Shown: positions 1-11,994 of the stretch, piece after piece | How the letters are laid out: every line of letters begins with the position of its first letter | How positions within the stretch are numbered: the first letter of the stretch is position 1 | Assembly: GCA_947184155.2 (NCBI GenBank) | Contig: CAMXCT020000502.1 | Coordinates: forward strand, 1 to 64,000 | Direction of reading: 5' to 3' | DNA from: Cladocopium goreaui | Taxonomy: Eukaryota > Sar > Dinophyceae > Suessiales > Symbiodiniaceae | Length of the DNA: 64,000 bases | Made by a program: the position numbers and the translations under genes | The notes under the pieces: generated by a model | Database searches by the model: none | What the model was told of the DNA's origin: nothing | Seen by the model: the letters and a program-made list of their open reading frames with translations, nothing else

Positions 1-290
1 CACACACACACACTCACTCACTCACTCACTCACTCACACACACACACTCACTCTCACTCACTCACTCACACTCACTCACTCACACACACACTCACTCACT
101 CTCACTCACTCACTCACACTCACTCACTCACTCACTCACTCACTCACACACTCACTCACACACACACAACTCACACAACTCACACAACTCACACAACTCA
201 CACAATCCATCTACTCACTCCCTCACTCACTCCCTCCCTCCCTCACTCACTCACTGTACTTGAACATACATACACACACACACACAAACT
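1..290. repeat. CA/CACT microsatellite field
   Basis: Almost pure (CA)n, (CACT)n and (CTCA)n tracts, ending in CATA/CACA and CCTAC motifs. No coding content. The block that follows (316-427) resembles the block following the CACA minisatellite near 50.65-50.74 kb. Confidence 0.97.
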
Positions 291-405
291 CACCTACCTA
301 CATACATACCTACATACATACCACCATCGTCCCTCCATCACTCTCATACTTCCTCTTCCCTTCTCGCTTTCTCTGCTCAGTCTAAGTCTAAAGAAGTTGG
401 TAACA

Positions 406-427
406 TGTGGGGTTATCCGGTCCTTTA
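406..427 (+). repeat. 22-bp dispersed motif, copy 1
   Basis: A 22-bp stretch around GGGGTTATCCGGTCC is identical to 50723-50744. Both copies sit about 100 bp downstream of a CA-rich tract and a shared ACATACCACCATC word, so they look like the same end of one dispersed repeat. Confidence 0.75.
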
Positions 428-520
428 ATTGTTGTAGTTGTAGTTGTAGTAATAGTAGTTGTAGTTGTAGTAACACTAGTAGAAGCAGAAGCAGAAGCAG
501 AAGCACAATAGAAGACATAG
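428..520. repeat. GTTGTA/GAAGCA trinucleotide tract
   Basis: Imperfect (GTTGTA)n turning into (AGAAGC)n. Open frames here are low-complexity by-products. Confidence 0.9.
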
Positions 521-659
521 CAGTAGAAGTAGAAGTACAGGTGCAAGTAGCTGGGGATCCTGTGCAAGTGGGAGAACTTGGGTATCGCTAAGGCATCGCT
601 TTGGTATCGCTAAATGCGACCCGCTTTTTTTGCAGAATCAGGCTGGTGCATTTTCATTT

Positions 660-930
660 GCTTGTAAAACTATTCCTTTCCTTGTCCCTTCCTTTTCCTT
701 TCCCTTTTCTGTTCTTTTCCCTCCCTTTTCCTTCCCCTTTTTCTGTCCTTTTCCTTTCGTTTCCTTTTTGTCGTTTTTCTCTCCCTTTCCTTTTCCTTTC
801 TTTTCTCTTTCCTTTTCTTTCTCTTTCCTTTGCCTTTATCTTTCCTTTTCCTTTCTGTTTCCTCTTCCTTTTTCTTTCCTGTTTATTTTTATGTTCCTGT
901 CCTTTTCCTTCCCTTCTCTTTCAACCCTGA
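660..930 (+). repeat. Polypyrimidine tract (CCTTTTCCTTTCC)n
   Basis: About 270 bp of nearly pure C/T on the plus strand, with CCTTTTCCTTTCC-type words. Such tracts can form triplex H-DNA. The Phe/Leu/Ser-rich open frames across it are not credible genes. Confidence 0.9.
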
Positions 931-1950
931 GCCCAAGTCTATCACCGATGCGAACACTTGACGAAATCAACACTCATGAAATATAATTGTTAACTATTCA
1001 ATTCAACATGGGGTATCGCTATTTGGAAAGGCCCCATCGCTAACCTCAGCTTTTTGCACTTTCTGAAAACCAATGTCCAGCCAATACATATCTTAGTTTC
1101 CGCGAGTTTTGACGGTTGCTCATATATATATATATATATATTAAGAACGGCCATTCGGGCCTGTGAGGGGGGGTCTCTGTGAAATCAATGAAATATAGCC
1201 ATTTCCTGGTTTAGGCACTTTTCGGACATAATTTGGTTTTCATCGAAATATTGATTTATGGCAAAAAAGTCCGTATTTGGCAAATCGCGATTTAGGCAAA
1301 TTTTCACTTTTTTGGCAAATTTTCTTTTTTTGCGTTTTCACTCATTTTGGAGAATTTTGAGTTTTTTGCTGTAAATCCGCAATTTGAATTTTACATGTTT
1401 TCATCCATTTTGGTGAATGTATAGGTACATGTCCAGCACGTATTTGTTGGATATATTTTATTGTATGCATGTGGTTAATAAGGCAGCAAGAATTCAACTC
1501 AATTCAACTTAATTCAACTCAATCCAGTCAGTTTCGAAAGTTTCGAGTCTAAAAGCACGGGCCCATGGACCATTCTGGCCCGGGATGTGCCGTGCATTGC
1601 AAAGATAGAAGGCGGCTGAGAAAAAAAACAGAAAACACACGATCAAGAGTGAGGAAAAATTAAATCATTCATGTATGTATGTAGGAGCTGCTGGACGCAG
1701 CATGCCAAGAAAAAGAATAATGTGTTCAATTGCATAGGTAATATTGAATAATGTATTTCAATGCATAGGTAAATTTGAACAAAAATGCAATGTACATGTA
1801 TATCATATACCTTCAGCACGGGTATGCTGAATGTGCTCTCATTCAGAGTGTAGGCCATTTAGCCTTTAGCCAAGCTCTGAACACGGCTGATTTCATATTT
1901 TGGTCCCCACCAAAAACGCCACACTACACGTTGAAACGGATCAAAATTTC
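931..1950. other. Non-coding spacer
   Basis: A/T-leaning unique sequence with a (TA)n tract near 1121-1141 and TTTTGGCAAATTTTC-like short repeats at 1260-1330. I see no supported gene. Confidence 0.6.
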
Positions 1951-4317
1951 AAGCGGCAACCAGGTGCACTCACAGCAGCGGCCTTTCCGCATGCTAAAGC
2001 GATTCTTTCCACTTGAATGTGGCATTTTTCTGTTAGAAGTTAATGTCGGCATAATGGGATGGATTTCCAAGTTGGATGCGGGTGTGTATACAGTATAGTA
2101 GTTGTATCATCTTCAAATGTTGCCTTGCGTAAAGTGGCTTCGGTCATTAAAAAAACATTCCGGCCCAAGAACCGAACACTGTTCAGAATGCATTGGAAAT
2201 TCGAACAGCGCTCAATGCTTCACACTTTTGGGAACTAACAATCCAACCTTGATATTCTAACAATCCGCCCGCAGCGAAGGTGCTGTTGCATTTTCTGTGT
2301 GCACGCATTATCTGGCAGCAATTGCAATAGCTATTACATGCTATTACGCTTTAGCTTGTTTTCTTTTCCTGTGTTTTTCCACTTTTTTCCAAGGGGCTGA
2401 AAATCGGCTAAGTTACCAAACTTGGGCGCAACATGACATGGCCCAACATGGGTCCAACACCCCGCATGGCCCAACATGTCCCAATATTGGCCCAACATGG
2501 GCGCAACATACGCCCAGCATGGCCCAACATTGGGCCCAGGACAGCACAACATAGAGCCAACATGACCCAACGTACTCCCAACATGAGCTTGCAAAGGCCC
2601 AACATAGAACATATGTAGCTGTATTCGGAGTTCCGCTACATGTAGCTGTATTGGAACTCCGAAGCTAACACTCGGGTGCGGGCGGTTGTCGTCGCGAAGC
2701 GAACATATGTTTGAAGAAGTGCATTTCTCATGTCCAAAACTTGGCAAGTGTGTTTACTTAAGTTTTGAAAAAGCAAGCTGTAGAACAGTCAGAATGCACA
2801 AACGTTGCAAGATGCCGAACTAACATGTATAAGTCAAGGGATCGGTGGAGAATCCAGCAATCCTGCCTTGTGCGCGGTCAAGAGCCTGAATGTTGCTCTG
2901 GGGTGTTTCGGAGTCCGTAAGGTACGGGAGGAAAGCCGGAAAACAAACAACTACACCGAATTCATGTTGCATATGGTCACAGGCATTGCAAAGGAAACGA
3001 ATTAGGCAAAAGGGAAGGGAATACAATATTTTTCTTGGTATTAATAGCTTGCTTCATTGTGAAAATCGAACGTATCAAAAATGGCCGTCGCCCGCAAATA
3101 CTACATTTTGCTTCGTGGCGCCACTCAAGCAAGCTGTTTCAGAATAGATTTGTGGGAGGCTAGTCCCACTTTAAAAACAAGTTAGCCTCAGATTCTCTAA
3201 AATGTTCATCCAGATCCAAACCACAAAAGCAGAACCTGGTCTTGAATACTCAAGGAAATCAAACATTCAATATTTTATTGTTTTGGAAAGCTTGCGCGCG
3301 CAATATATATATATATATGTACCCTGGAAGTCCAGGACCTCAAAAAAGTACGTCCATATGAAAATCCGTAGAAAGTGGGTCAAAAAGTACGTCCACGTAA
3401 AATCCTTATGATGTACCTTTTGAGGCCTTTTGGCTAAAAAGGAACATTGCTATAAACATCCTGTTGATGTACCTTTCGAAGCCTTATGGCTAAAAAGGAA
3501 CGTTGCTATAACATGCTATAGCATGCTATAACATGCTATATCATCATGCTTTAAAACCCTCTTGCACATCAAAAGTTTGCATCCAAACCCGGTATTGGGG
3601 TTCAATACAGCGTCCAAAAAAACAAGTGTGTGCATGCATGCATCATGGCTCCGCATTGCGAAGTGTGCAATTTTTGCAAAATGTGGAAAAATCTAAAATC
3701 GTGAGTAATCGTGAGTAATCGTGAGTAGGACCTCAAAAAGTACGTCCCTAAGGCCCTAAAAGGTACGTAAAGGACCTAAAAGGTACATGTAGCGGCTCTA
3801 AAATCGTGAGTAATCGTGAGTGAATTTTCTTCCTCCATCTCCATCACATTTGTTTTTTGAAAAAAAATGGACCATCTGATTGAGTGGAGGGAGCTAAGGA
3901 GGTATGGGTATCCTCTATGGGAACCAAGGATACCACTAATTTCCCATCCACATGTGTGTGATTTGAAGGTATCTATTAAGATTTTGTAACATGGATCATG
4001 GGAGCCAAACGTTCGTTGCTATAAACCCTCGGCTGTAGAACCAATGACATTGCTATAAACCCTCGGCCGTGGAATCCAACAACTATTGCTATAAACCCTC
4101 GGGCGTAGATCCGTGGCATTGCTATGGTTTCTCGGCGATGATCCTTTCTTTGTGCCACTTTCCGCAAGGACTCAAAAAGTACGGCCTTAGGACTTTTAGG
4201 TTTATTACATATATATATATATGTGTGTGTATATACATATATATTGTATATCATGAGGAAAACATGTAGAACTCTGCAGGTGTGTGTATGTGTGTGTGAA
4301 ACATCTGAATAGATGTA
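1951..4317. repeat. Tandem duplication, copy 1 (2,367 bp)
   Basis: This whole block is repeated immediately downstream with an offset of 2,367 bp and only a handful of substitutions plus small microsatellite length changes, so the duplication is recent. It holds a GGCCCAACATG minisatellite (2430-2600), repeated AAAAAGTACGTCC words (3343-3790), a GCTATAACATGCTATAG palindromic stretch (about 3505-3545) and four copies of a TTGCTATAAACCCTCGG unit (4013-4110). Open frames match between copies only because the DNA does. Confidence 0.95.
2430..2600. repeat. GGCCCAACATG minisatellite
   Basis: Degenerate 10-12-bp units of the form GGCCCAACATG. The same array recurs at 4797-4967 in the second copy of the large duplication. 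The Trp-Ala-Gln-His-like open frames on both strands come from the unit. Confidence 0.9.
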
Positions 4318-4319
4318 AA
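4291..4319 (+). repeat. (GT)n-flanked terminal hairpin, site 1
   Basis: TGTGTGTGAA followed by ACATCTGAATAGATGT, a 6-bp inverted repeat with a 4-nt loop. It lies exactly at the junction of the tandem duplication. Relatives occur at 6661-6698, 8003-8047, 29804-29847 (minus) and 49203-49244 (minus). Confidence 0.8.
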
Positions 4320-6684
4320 GCGGCAACCAGGTGCACTCACAGCAGCGGCCTTTCCGCATGCTAAAGCGATTCTTTCCACTTGAATGTGGCATTTTTCTGT
4401 TAGAAGTTAATGTCGGCATAATGGGATGGATTTCCAAGTTGGATGCGGGTGTGTATACAGTATAGTAGTTGTATCATCTTCAAATGTTGCCTTGCATAAA
4501 GTGGCTTCGGTCATTAAAAAAACATTCCGGCCCAAGAACCGAACACTGTTCAGAATGCATTGGAAATTCGAACAGCGCTCAATGCTTCACACTTTTGGGA
4601 ACTAACAATCCAACCTTGATATTCTAACAATCCGCCCGCAGCGAAGGTGCTGTTGCATTTTCTGTGTGCACGCATTATCTGGCAGCAATTGCAATAGCTA
4701 TTACATGCTATTACGCTTTAGCTTGTTTTCTTTTCCTGTGTTTTTCCACTTTTTTTCAAGGGGCTGAAAATCGGCTAAGTTACCAAACTTGGGCGCAACA
4801 TGACATGGCCCAACATGGGTCCAACACCCCGCATGGCCCAACATGTCCCAATATTGGCCCAACATGGGCGCAACATACGCCCAGCATGGCCCAACATTGG
4901 GCCCAGGACAGCACAACATAGAGCCAACATGACCCAACGTACTCCCAACATGAGCTTGCAAAGGCCCAACATAGAACATATGTAGCTGTATTCGGAGTTC
5001 CGCTACATGTAGCTGTATTGGAACTCCGAAGCTAACACTCGGGTGCGGGCGGTTGTCGTCGCGAAGCGAACATATGTTTGAAGAAGTGCATTTCTCATGT
5101 CCAAAACTTGGCAAGTGTGTTTACTTAAGTTTTGAAAAAGCAAGCTGTAGAACAGTCAGAATGCACAAACGTTGCAAGATGCCGAACTAACATGTATAAG
5201 TCAAGGGATCGGTGGAGAATCCAGCAATCCTGCCTTGTGCGCGGTCAAGAGCCTGAATGTTGCTCTGGGGTGTTTCGGAGTCCGTAAGGTACGGGAGGAA
5301 AGCCGGAAAACAAACAACTACACCGAATTCATGTTGCATATGGTCACAGGCATTGCAAAGGAAACGAATTAGGCAAAAGGGAAGGGAATACAATATTTTT
5401 CTTGGTATTAATAGCTTGCTTCATTGTGAAAATCGAACGTATCAAAAATGGCCGTCGCCCGCAAATACTACATTTTGCTTCGTGGCGCCACTCAAGCAAG
5501 CTGTTTCAGAATAGATTTGTGGGAGGCTAGTCCCACTTTAAAAACAAGTTAGCCTCAGCTTCTCTAAAATGTTCATCCAGATCCAAACCACAAAAGCAGA
5601 ACCTGGTCTTGAATACTCAAGGAAATCAAACATTCAATATTTTATTGTTTTGGAAAGCTTGCGCGCGCAATATATATATATATATATGTACCCTGGAAGT
5701 CCAGGACCTCAAAAAAGTACGTCCATATGAAAATCCGTAGAAAGTGGGTCAAAAAGTACGTCCACGTAAAATCCTTATGATGTACCTTTTGAGGCCTTTT
5801 GGCTAAAAAGGAACATTGCTATAAACATCCTGTTGATGTACCTTTCGAAGCCTTATGGCTAAAAAGGAACGTTGCTATAACATGCTATAGCATGCTATAA
5901 CATGCTATATCATCATGCTTTAAAACCCTCTTGCACATCAAAAGTTTGCATCCAAACCCGGTATTGGGGTTCAATACAGCGTCCAAAAAAACAAGTGTGT
6001 GCATGCATGCATCATGGCTCCGCATTGCGAAGTGTGCAATTTTTGCAAAATGTGGAAAAATCTAAAATCGTGAGTAATCGTGAGTAATCGTGAGTAGGAC
6101 CTCAAAAAGTACGTCCCTAAGGCCCTAAAAGGTACGTAAAGGACCTAAAAGGTACATGTAGCGGCTCTAAAATCGTGAGTAATCGTGAGTGAATTTTCTT
6201 CCTCCATCTCCATCACATTTGTTTTTTGAAAAAAATGGACCATCTGATTGAGTGGAGGGAGCTAAGGAGGTATGGGTATCCTCTATGGGAACCAAGGATA
6301 CCACTAATTTCCCATCCACATGTGTGTGATTTGAAGGTATCTATTAAGATTTTGTAACATGGATCATGGGAGCCAAACGTTCGTTGCTATAAACCCTCGG
6401 CTGTAGAACCAATGACATTGCTATAAACCCTCGGCCGTGGAATCCAACAACTATTGCTATAAACCCTCGGGCGTAGATCCGTGGCATTGCTATGGTTTCT
6501 CGGCGATGATCCTTTCTTTGTGCCACTTTCCGCAAGGACTCAAAAAGTACGGCCTTAGGACTTTTAGGTTTATTACATATATATATATATATATGTGTGT
6601 GTATATACATATATATTGTATATCATGAGGAAAACATGTAGAACTCTGCAGGTGTGTGTATGTGTGTGTGAAACATCTGAATAG
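4318..6684. repeat. Tandem duplication, copy 2
   Basis: Second copy of the 2,367-bp unit. Copy 1 ends and copy 2 begins just after a (GT)n plus ACATCTGAATAGATGT hairpin (4291-4319). Copy 2 ends at the same hairpin (6661-6698), after which a different sequence follows. Confidence 0.95.
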
Positions 6685-7152
6685 ATGTAAAACTTCTACT
6701 TTTACATGGCATCTGAATTGATGTAAAACTTCTACTTGAGCAGGGGGGCGGAGGGGACTTGCAAAGCTCTGCCCAACGAAGCTCTTTGCAAGCATCCCAG
6801 GAAGCACGTACTGATCATCCGTGTGTACCTGCCAAGTTGTGATCACCTGTTGTTCAGGGTCTGCTTCCAATTTCATGTCTTTTCTTTTCGCTACTGTCAT
6901 GGCTACCGGCTAAGCCCAGAACCGGCACGTCGTTTTACAACAGCTTTCAAACCAAACTTCATCCTGAGGAACCTCTTTCGATGTCACTTTGATGGCTGTA
7001 CGGTTTTCGCAATTTGTCAGTGCAGCAGATTCGTTTTGACTCTCTTTCGAGTCTGTTCATCAACTCGCTCCTGTCAGGTTTAATGGGATTGGTTTTGCAC
7101 GTAAGATGCATTCCACATCCAAATTCGATAAGACTGTTCTGAGCAAGTGTGT
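6661..7152 (+). repeat. Short dispersed element with hairpin end, copy 1
   Basis: Starts with (GT)n, the ACATCTGAATAGATGT hairpin and TAAAACTTCTAC, then runs about 480 bp that recur at 8003-8500 with an offset of 1,348 bp and a few substitutions. A 115-codon open frame in both copies has no recognisable domain. I read it as a small non-autonomous element. Confidence 0.8.
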
Positions 7153-8002
7153 CACTCACAACGCTTTTCGACATGATGTTGTGAGCCCTTCGGGGAATGC
7201 TTCTCTAAGCAGGATATTGAATTCTGGATCTGATCTCCGAATGTACATTTTTCAACCTAGTAATTCGTTTAAGTAAAGTGAAACAGCCGTTCACCTTTCA
7301 AGTTTCACTATGTCGGTCGCTTGGTTAAACAACTTGCCGCTGTGACTGGCCTCACCCTTTTTGAAGAGATTGCAAACCTGTCCAGAGTAGAACACTGAAA
7401 GCCGCGACAACAACTCCTTTTCAAGGTATCACTTGAGAGACTGCCTGCAGCCATTTTCACATGATCAGGCAGCAGGACATGCTTGCAGGTAAGGTGATTC
7501 TTTCTCTTTATGGTCGTTGGTGAGGCTCAATTGTGCACGTAATTCAGGGGTTGACTGCTTAAGCCGTTTACAGGGTTGTGACTTGACAGCGGAGGGCCTG
7601 AGAGCCTGATCACGACAATTGCATGCGTTGTGGATGCATCATCATTAACTAGTCCCCCATGGGTTCCCTATCTCATGTGTTCCTGCGTTCTCCTCTCTAC
7701 AGGTAGGTTGGGTTCTGCGCGTGCTTAGGTAGGTGTAGGTTTCGCTGTGGTAGGTTGGTTCAGGCGCTTCCGTCCTTCCCCCCCCTCCGCTGGTCTTGTT
7801 CCGTGTCCGTCTGCCTCCGCCTTTCTTTTCCCTTGCCTTTTCAGGGTTTGCCCGCGTTGGGCCAGGTGTCCTGTGTTGGTGTTTTCTCCTTCCCTCTTCT
7901 TTTGCGTTCCCCTCTTCGCGTCCTGGTTAAGTAACTTTCATCTCATTTTCATCTTCTCCATTTCACTGTCCGGACCTTAATTTTCCCACCCTCCCGCGGG
8001 AG
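7153..8002. other. Non-coding spacer
   Basis: Unique sequence between two copies of the short element, T/C-rich from about 7740. No supported gene. Confidence 0.6.
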
Positions 8003-8500
8003 GGTGTGTGTGTGTGTGAAACATCTGAATAGATGTAAAACTTCTACTTTTACATGGCATCTGAATTGATGTAAAACTTCTACTTGAGCAGGGGGGCGGA
8101 GGGGACTTGCAAAGCTCTGCCCAACGAAGCTCTTTGCAAGCATCCCAGGAAGCACGTACTGATCATCCGTGTGTACCTGCCAAGTTGTGATCACCTGTTG
8201 TTCAGGGTCTGCTTCCAATTTCATGTCTTTTCTTTTCGCTACTGTCATGGCTACCGGCTAAGCCCAGAACCGGCACGTCGTTTTACAACAACTTTCAAAC
8301 CAAACTTCATCCTGAGGAACCTCTTTCGATGTCACTGTGATGGCTGTACGGTTTTCGCAATTTGTCAGTGCAGAAGATTCGTTTTGACTCTCTTTCGAGT
8401 CTGTTCATCAACTCGCTCCTGTCAGGTTTAATGGAATTGGTTTTGCACGTAAGATGCATTCCACATCAAAATTCGATAAGACTGTTCTGAGCAAGTGTGT
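8003..8500 (+). repeat. Short dispersed element with hairpin end, copy 2
   Basis: Near-identical to 6661-7152. This copy is flanked by (GT)n on both sides (AGGGTGTGTGTG on the left, GCAAGTGTGTGTG on the right), as if inserted into a GT microsatellite. Confidence 0.8.
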
Positions 8501-8507
8501 GTGTGTC

Positions 8508-8872
8508 TGTGTGTGTACACCGTTATAACAAACGGTTCAGTTCTGTATACGCGCATGTATAATTCTTATGAAGCAGGGGGACCATCCATGTGCTGTGCGC
8601 GATGGTCCAGCGAAGCGGCAGCAGTACATGCGGATATCACGGTTGATCACCGTGACGTACCTGCCTTCGATTGAAATGTATTGAACTGCTGAACATGCTG
8701 TTCTATTCAGGCTGTTTAGGTACTTTTCGACAGTTTGAAATTTTGATTTTCCAGAAGTCACCACTTCGAATGTGACGTTCTCAACCTGCTTGCTATGACA
8801 GGTAACTCAGGACATTAGGCGACGACGGTGACATCATTCACAATTTCCACTCACCATTACCCCACACTGTGT
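8508..8872 (+). repeat. Second short element family, copy 1
   Basis: GTGTGTGTACACCGTTATAAC begins a repeat of about 360 bp. ACCGTT and AACGGT form a terminal hairpin. The block recurs at 9422-9786 with an offset of 914 bp and scattered substitutions, and both copies end in GTGT-rich sequence. No coding assignment. Confidence 0.8.
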
Positions 8873-9421
8873 CATGGGTGTTTGACCTGACTTGGTCGCA
8901 ACGTCGGTTGGTTTCGACCAATCAGAAAGTCATGAGCGGGCATTTTCCCGTATTCAGAGTGGAGAATGAATCTCCGAAGCCGTATGCACTCAGAGTGCAT
9001 TTCATGCGTCATAAGACGAAGTCAAGATTTTACACAGTAAAATCCAATCGAAGCAGCCATAAGACGAAGAAGCCATAAGGCAGAAGTTTCGTCCAATTCG
9101 GACAAAGAAGACATAAGTCGAAGTCACCAACACTACGAGTGCAGCGAACCTTCGATTTGGTCAGAGTCTCAATAGCATTCTCACATCACTCGTCATCGTC
9201 ATCAGGTTCTTTTTAGGCCATGTATTCATTCTCTTAGGCAGGCTCCTTAGGTCAGATTTACTAGGTATAGAACATGGTTCAACGTTTTGTTTCTCACATC
9301 ACTCATCATCGTCATCAGGTTCTTTTTAGGCCATGTATTCATTCTCTTAGGCAGGCTCCTTAGGTCAGATTTACTAGGTAAAAAACTAGGTGCTTTGCGT
9401 TTTGCCCCATTTCGGGGCCAT
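8873..9421. repeat. Spacer with a 114-bp tandem duplication
   Basis: A segment starting TCACATCACTC at 9181 and running through TAGGTCAGATTTACTAGGTA is repeated from 9295 with an offset of 114 bp. Upstream are repeated CATAAGACGAAG words (9008-9120). No gene seen. Confidence 0.75.
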
Positions 9422-9786
9422 TGTGTGTGTACACCGTTATAACAAACGGTTCAGTTCTGTATACGCGCATGTACAATTCTTATGAAGCAGGGGGACCATC
9501 CATGTGCTGTGTGCGATGGTCCAACGAAGCGGCCACAGTACATGCGGATATCACGGTTGATCACCGTGACGTACCTGCCTTCGATTGAACTGTATTGAAC
9601 TGTTGAACATGCTGTTTTATTCAGGCTGTTTAGGTACTTTTCGACAGTTTGAAATTTTGATTTTCCAGAAGTCACCACTTCGAATGTGACGTTCTCAACC
9701 TGCTTGCGATGACAGGTAACTCAGGACATTAGGCGACGACGGTGACATCATTCACAATTTCCACTCGCCATTACCCCACAGTGTGT
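9422..9786 (+). repeat. Second short element family, copy 2
   Basis: Copy of 8508-8872 with the same (GT)n plus ACCGTT...AACGGT hairpin end. Confidence 0.8.
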
Positions 9787-10089
9787 GTCGCGTATGCTGC
9801 TAAGACGAGACTCACGGCAAAATCCTGCCCTCACAACTCGCAACCCCCCGCAATGGGCACATTAAGCTTTGCCCATCAGCTTTCTAATTTGGTGAACATC
9901 TTCGGGGGTCCAATCGCTATACAGGCCGCTACGGAAGTAAACTTGCGACAACCAACTCGTAGCTGCAACGCGGCCATATCCAATTTGAAATTTTGCATTG
10001 GAGCGCAAGGTTCGAATTTTCCATCTCTTGAAATTCAGGAATATGTTTTTTTGACAGCAATTTAGATGCAGGATGCTGAAATTGGATTT

Positions 10090-11975
10090 GTGTTGATTTT
10101 TTGCAATATTTTGGGTTTGAGGATGACGTTGGATAGTGCCACACAGTGCCACATCCAAATTCTGAAATTTGAAAATTTTGTGTTTTTTGCAAGGTTTTGG
10201 GTTTGAGGATAGCGTCGGATAGCGCCACATAGTGCCACATCCAAATTCTGAAATTTGAAAATTTTGCGTTTTTTGCAAAATGTTGGGTTTGAGGATAGCG
10301 TCGGATAGCGTCGGATAGCGCCACATAGCGCCACATAGTGCCACATCCAAATTCTGAAATTTGAAAATTTTTTGTTTTTTTGCACAATTTTGGGTTTGAG
10401 GATAGCGCCACATAGCGCCACATAGCGCCACATCCAACTTGGGTTTGAGGATAGCGCCACATAGCGCCACATAGCGCCACATAGTGCCACATCCAAATTC
10501 TGAAATTTGAAAATTTTGCGTTTTTGTGCAAAATTTTGGGTTTGAGGATAGCGCCACATAGCGCCACATAGCGCCACATAGTGCCACATCCAAATTCTGA
10601 AATTTGAAAATTTTGCGTTTTTTGCAAAATTTTGGGTTTGAGGATAGCGTCGGATAGCGCCACATAGCGCCACATAGTGCCACATCCAAATTCTGAAATT
10701 TGAAAATTTGCGTTTTTTGCAAAATGTTGGGTTTGAGGATAGCGTCGGATAGCGTCGGATAGCGCCACATAGCGCCACATAGTGCCACATCCAAATTCTG
10801 ATTTTTGAAAATTTTGCGTTTTTTGCAAAATGTTGGGTTTGAGGATAGCGCCACATAGCGCCACATAGTGCCACATCCAAATTCAGAAATTTGAAAATTT
10901 TGCGTTTTTGTGCAAAATTTTGGGTTTGAGGATAGCGCCACATAGCGCCACATAGTGCCACATCCAAATTCTGAAATTTAAAAATTTTGCGTTTTTTTGC
11001 AAAATTTTGGGTTTGAGGATAGCGCCGCATAGCGCCACATAGCGCCACATAGTGCCACATCCAAATTCTGAAATTTGAAAATTTTGCGTTTTTTGCAAAA
11101 TTTTGGGTTTGAGGATAGCGTCGGATAGCGCCACATAGCGCCACATAGCGCCACATCCAAATTCTGAAATTTGAAAATTTTGCGTTTTTTGCAAAATTTT
11201 GGGTTTGAGGATAGCGTCGGATAGCGCCACATAGCGCCCATAGCGCCACATCCAAACGGGAAATTGAAAATTTTGTGTTTTTTTTGCAATACTTTGAGTT
11301 TGGGAAAAGCGTCGGATAGCGCCACATAGGGGGGCCACATCCAAACCCTGAAAATTGAAAAAAGTGTGTTTTTGCAGCATTGTTGGGCTTGATAGCGCAG
11401 GATAACGCCACATAGGGCCACATAGCGCCACATCCAAATCCGGAAGTTTGAAAATTTGTTTTTTACAATATTTTGGGTTTGGGGATAGCGTCGGCTAGCC
11501 ACATAGTGCTACATCCAAATTCCGAAATTTGATATCTTTGGTTTTGGGTTTGGGGATAGCGTCGGGTAGCGCCAAATAGTGCCACATCGAACCCGGAAAT
11601 TTAAAAATTGTGTGTTTTTTGCAATGTAGGGTTTGAGGATAGCGCCACATAGCAGTGCCACATCCAATTTTTGAAATTTGAAAATTCTGTGTTTTTGGGA
11701 ATATTTTGGGTTTGAGGATAGCGTTGGATAGCGCCACATAGTGCCACATCCAAATCTTGAAATTTGCAATGTTTGCGTTTTTTTTTTCAGCTTTTCGGGT
11801 TTGAGGATAGCGTGGGTTTTGAGGATAGCGTGGGTCAGGGTCAAATAGCGCCACATAGCGCCAATAGTGCCACATCCAAATCTTGAACATTGAATAAAAT
11901 GTGTTTTTTTTTTGCATTTTTGGGTTTTGGGGATAGCACTGGATAGCGCCACAGAATGCCACATCCAAATCCTGA
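10090..11975. repeat. Minisatellite built on ATAGCGCCAC
   Basis: Runs of a 10-bp unit (ATAGCGCCAC, AGTGCCACAT) alternate with CCAAATTCTGAAATTTGAAAA and GTTTTTTGCAAAATTTTGGG segments in a higher-order unit of roughly 90-150 bp. The minus strand is open in all three frames for hundreds of codons with the same repeating peptide, which is what a stop-free unit of variable length produces. I do not call a gene. The array fades towards 11.9 kb and a short stretch returns at 12630-12760. Confidence 0.93.
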
Positions 11976-11994
11976 AATGTAAAACTGTTCCTTA

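Noticed and set aside
3420-3500. Spliced-leader-like TTTTGGCTAAAAAGG words
   Set aside because: They match only GGCT and the T run; the diagnostic CTCAAG end is absent.
9862-11502. 363-453-codon minus frames with repeating Trp-Arg-Tyr-Val peptides
   Set aside because: All three minus frames are open with the same peptides, which is explained by the satellite unit.
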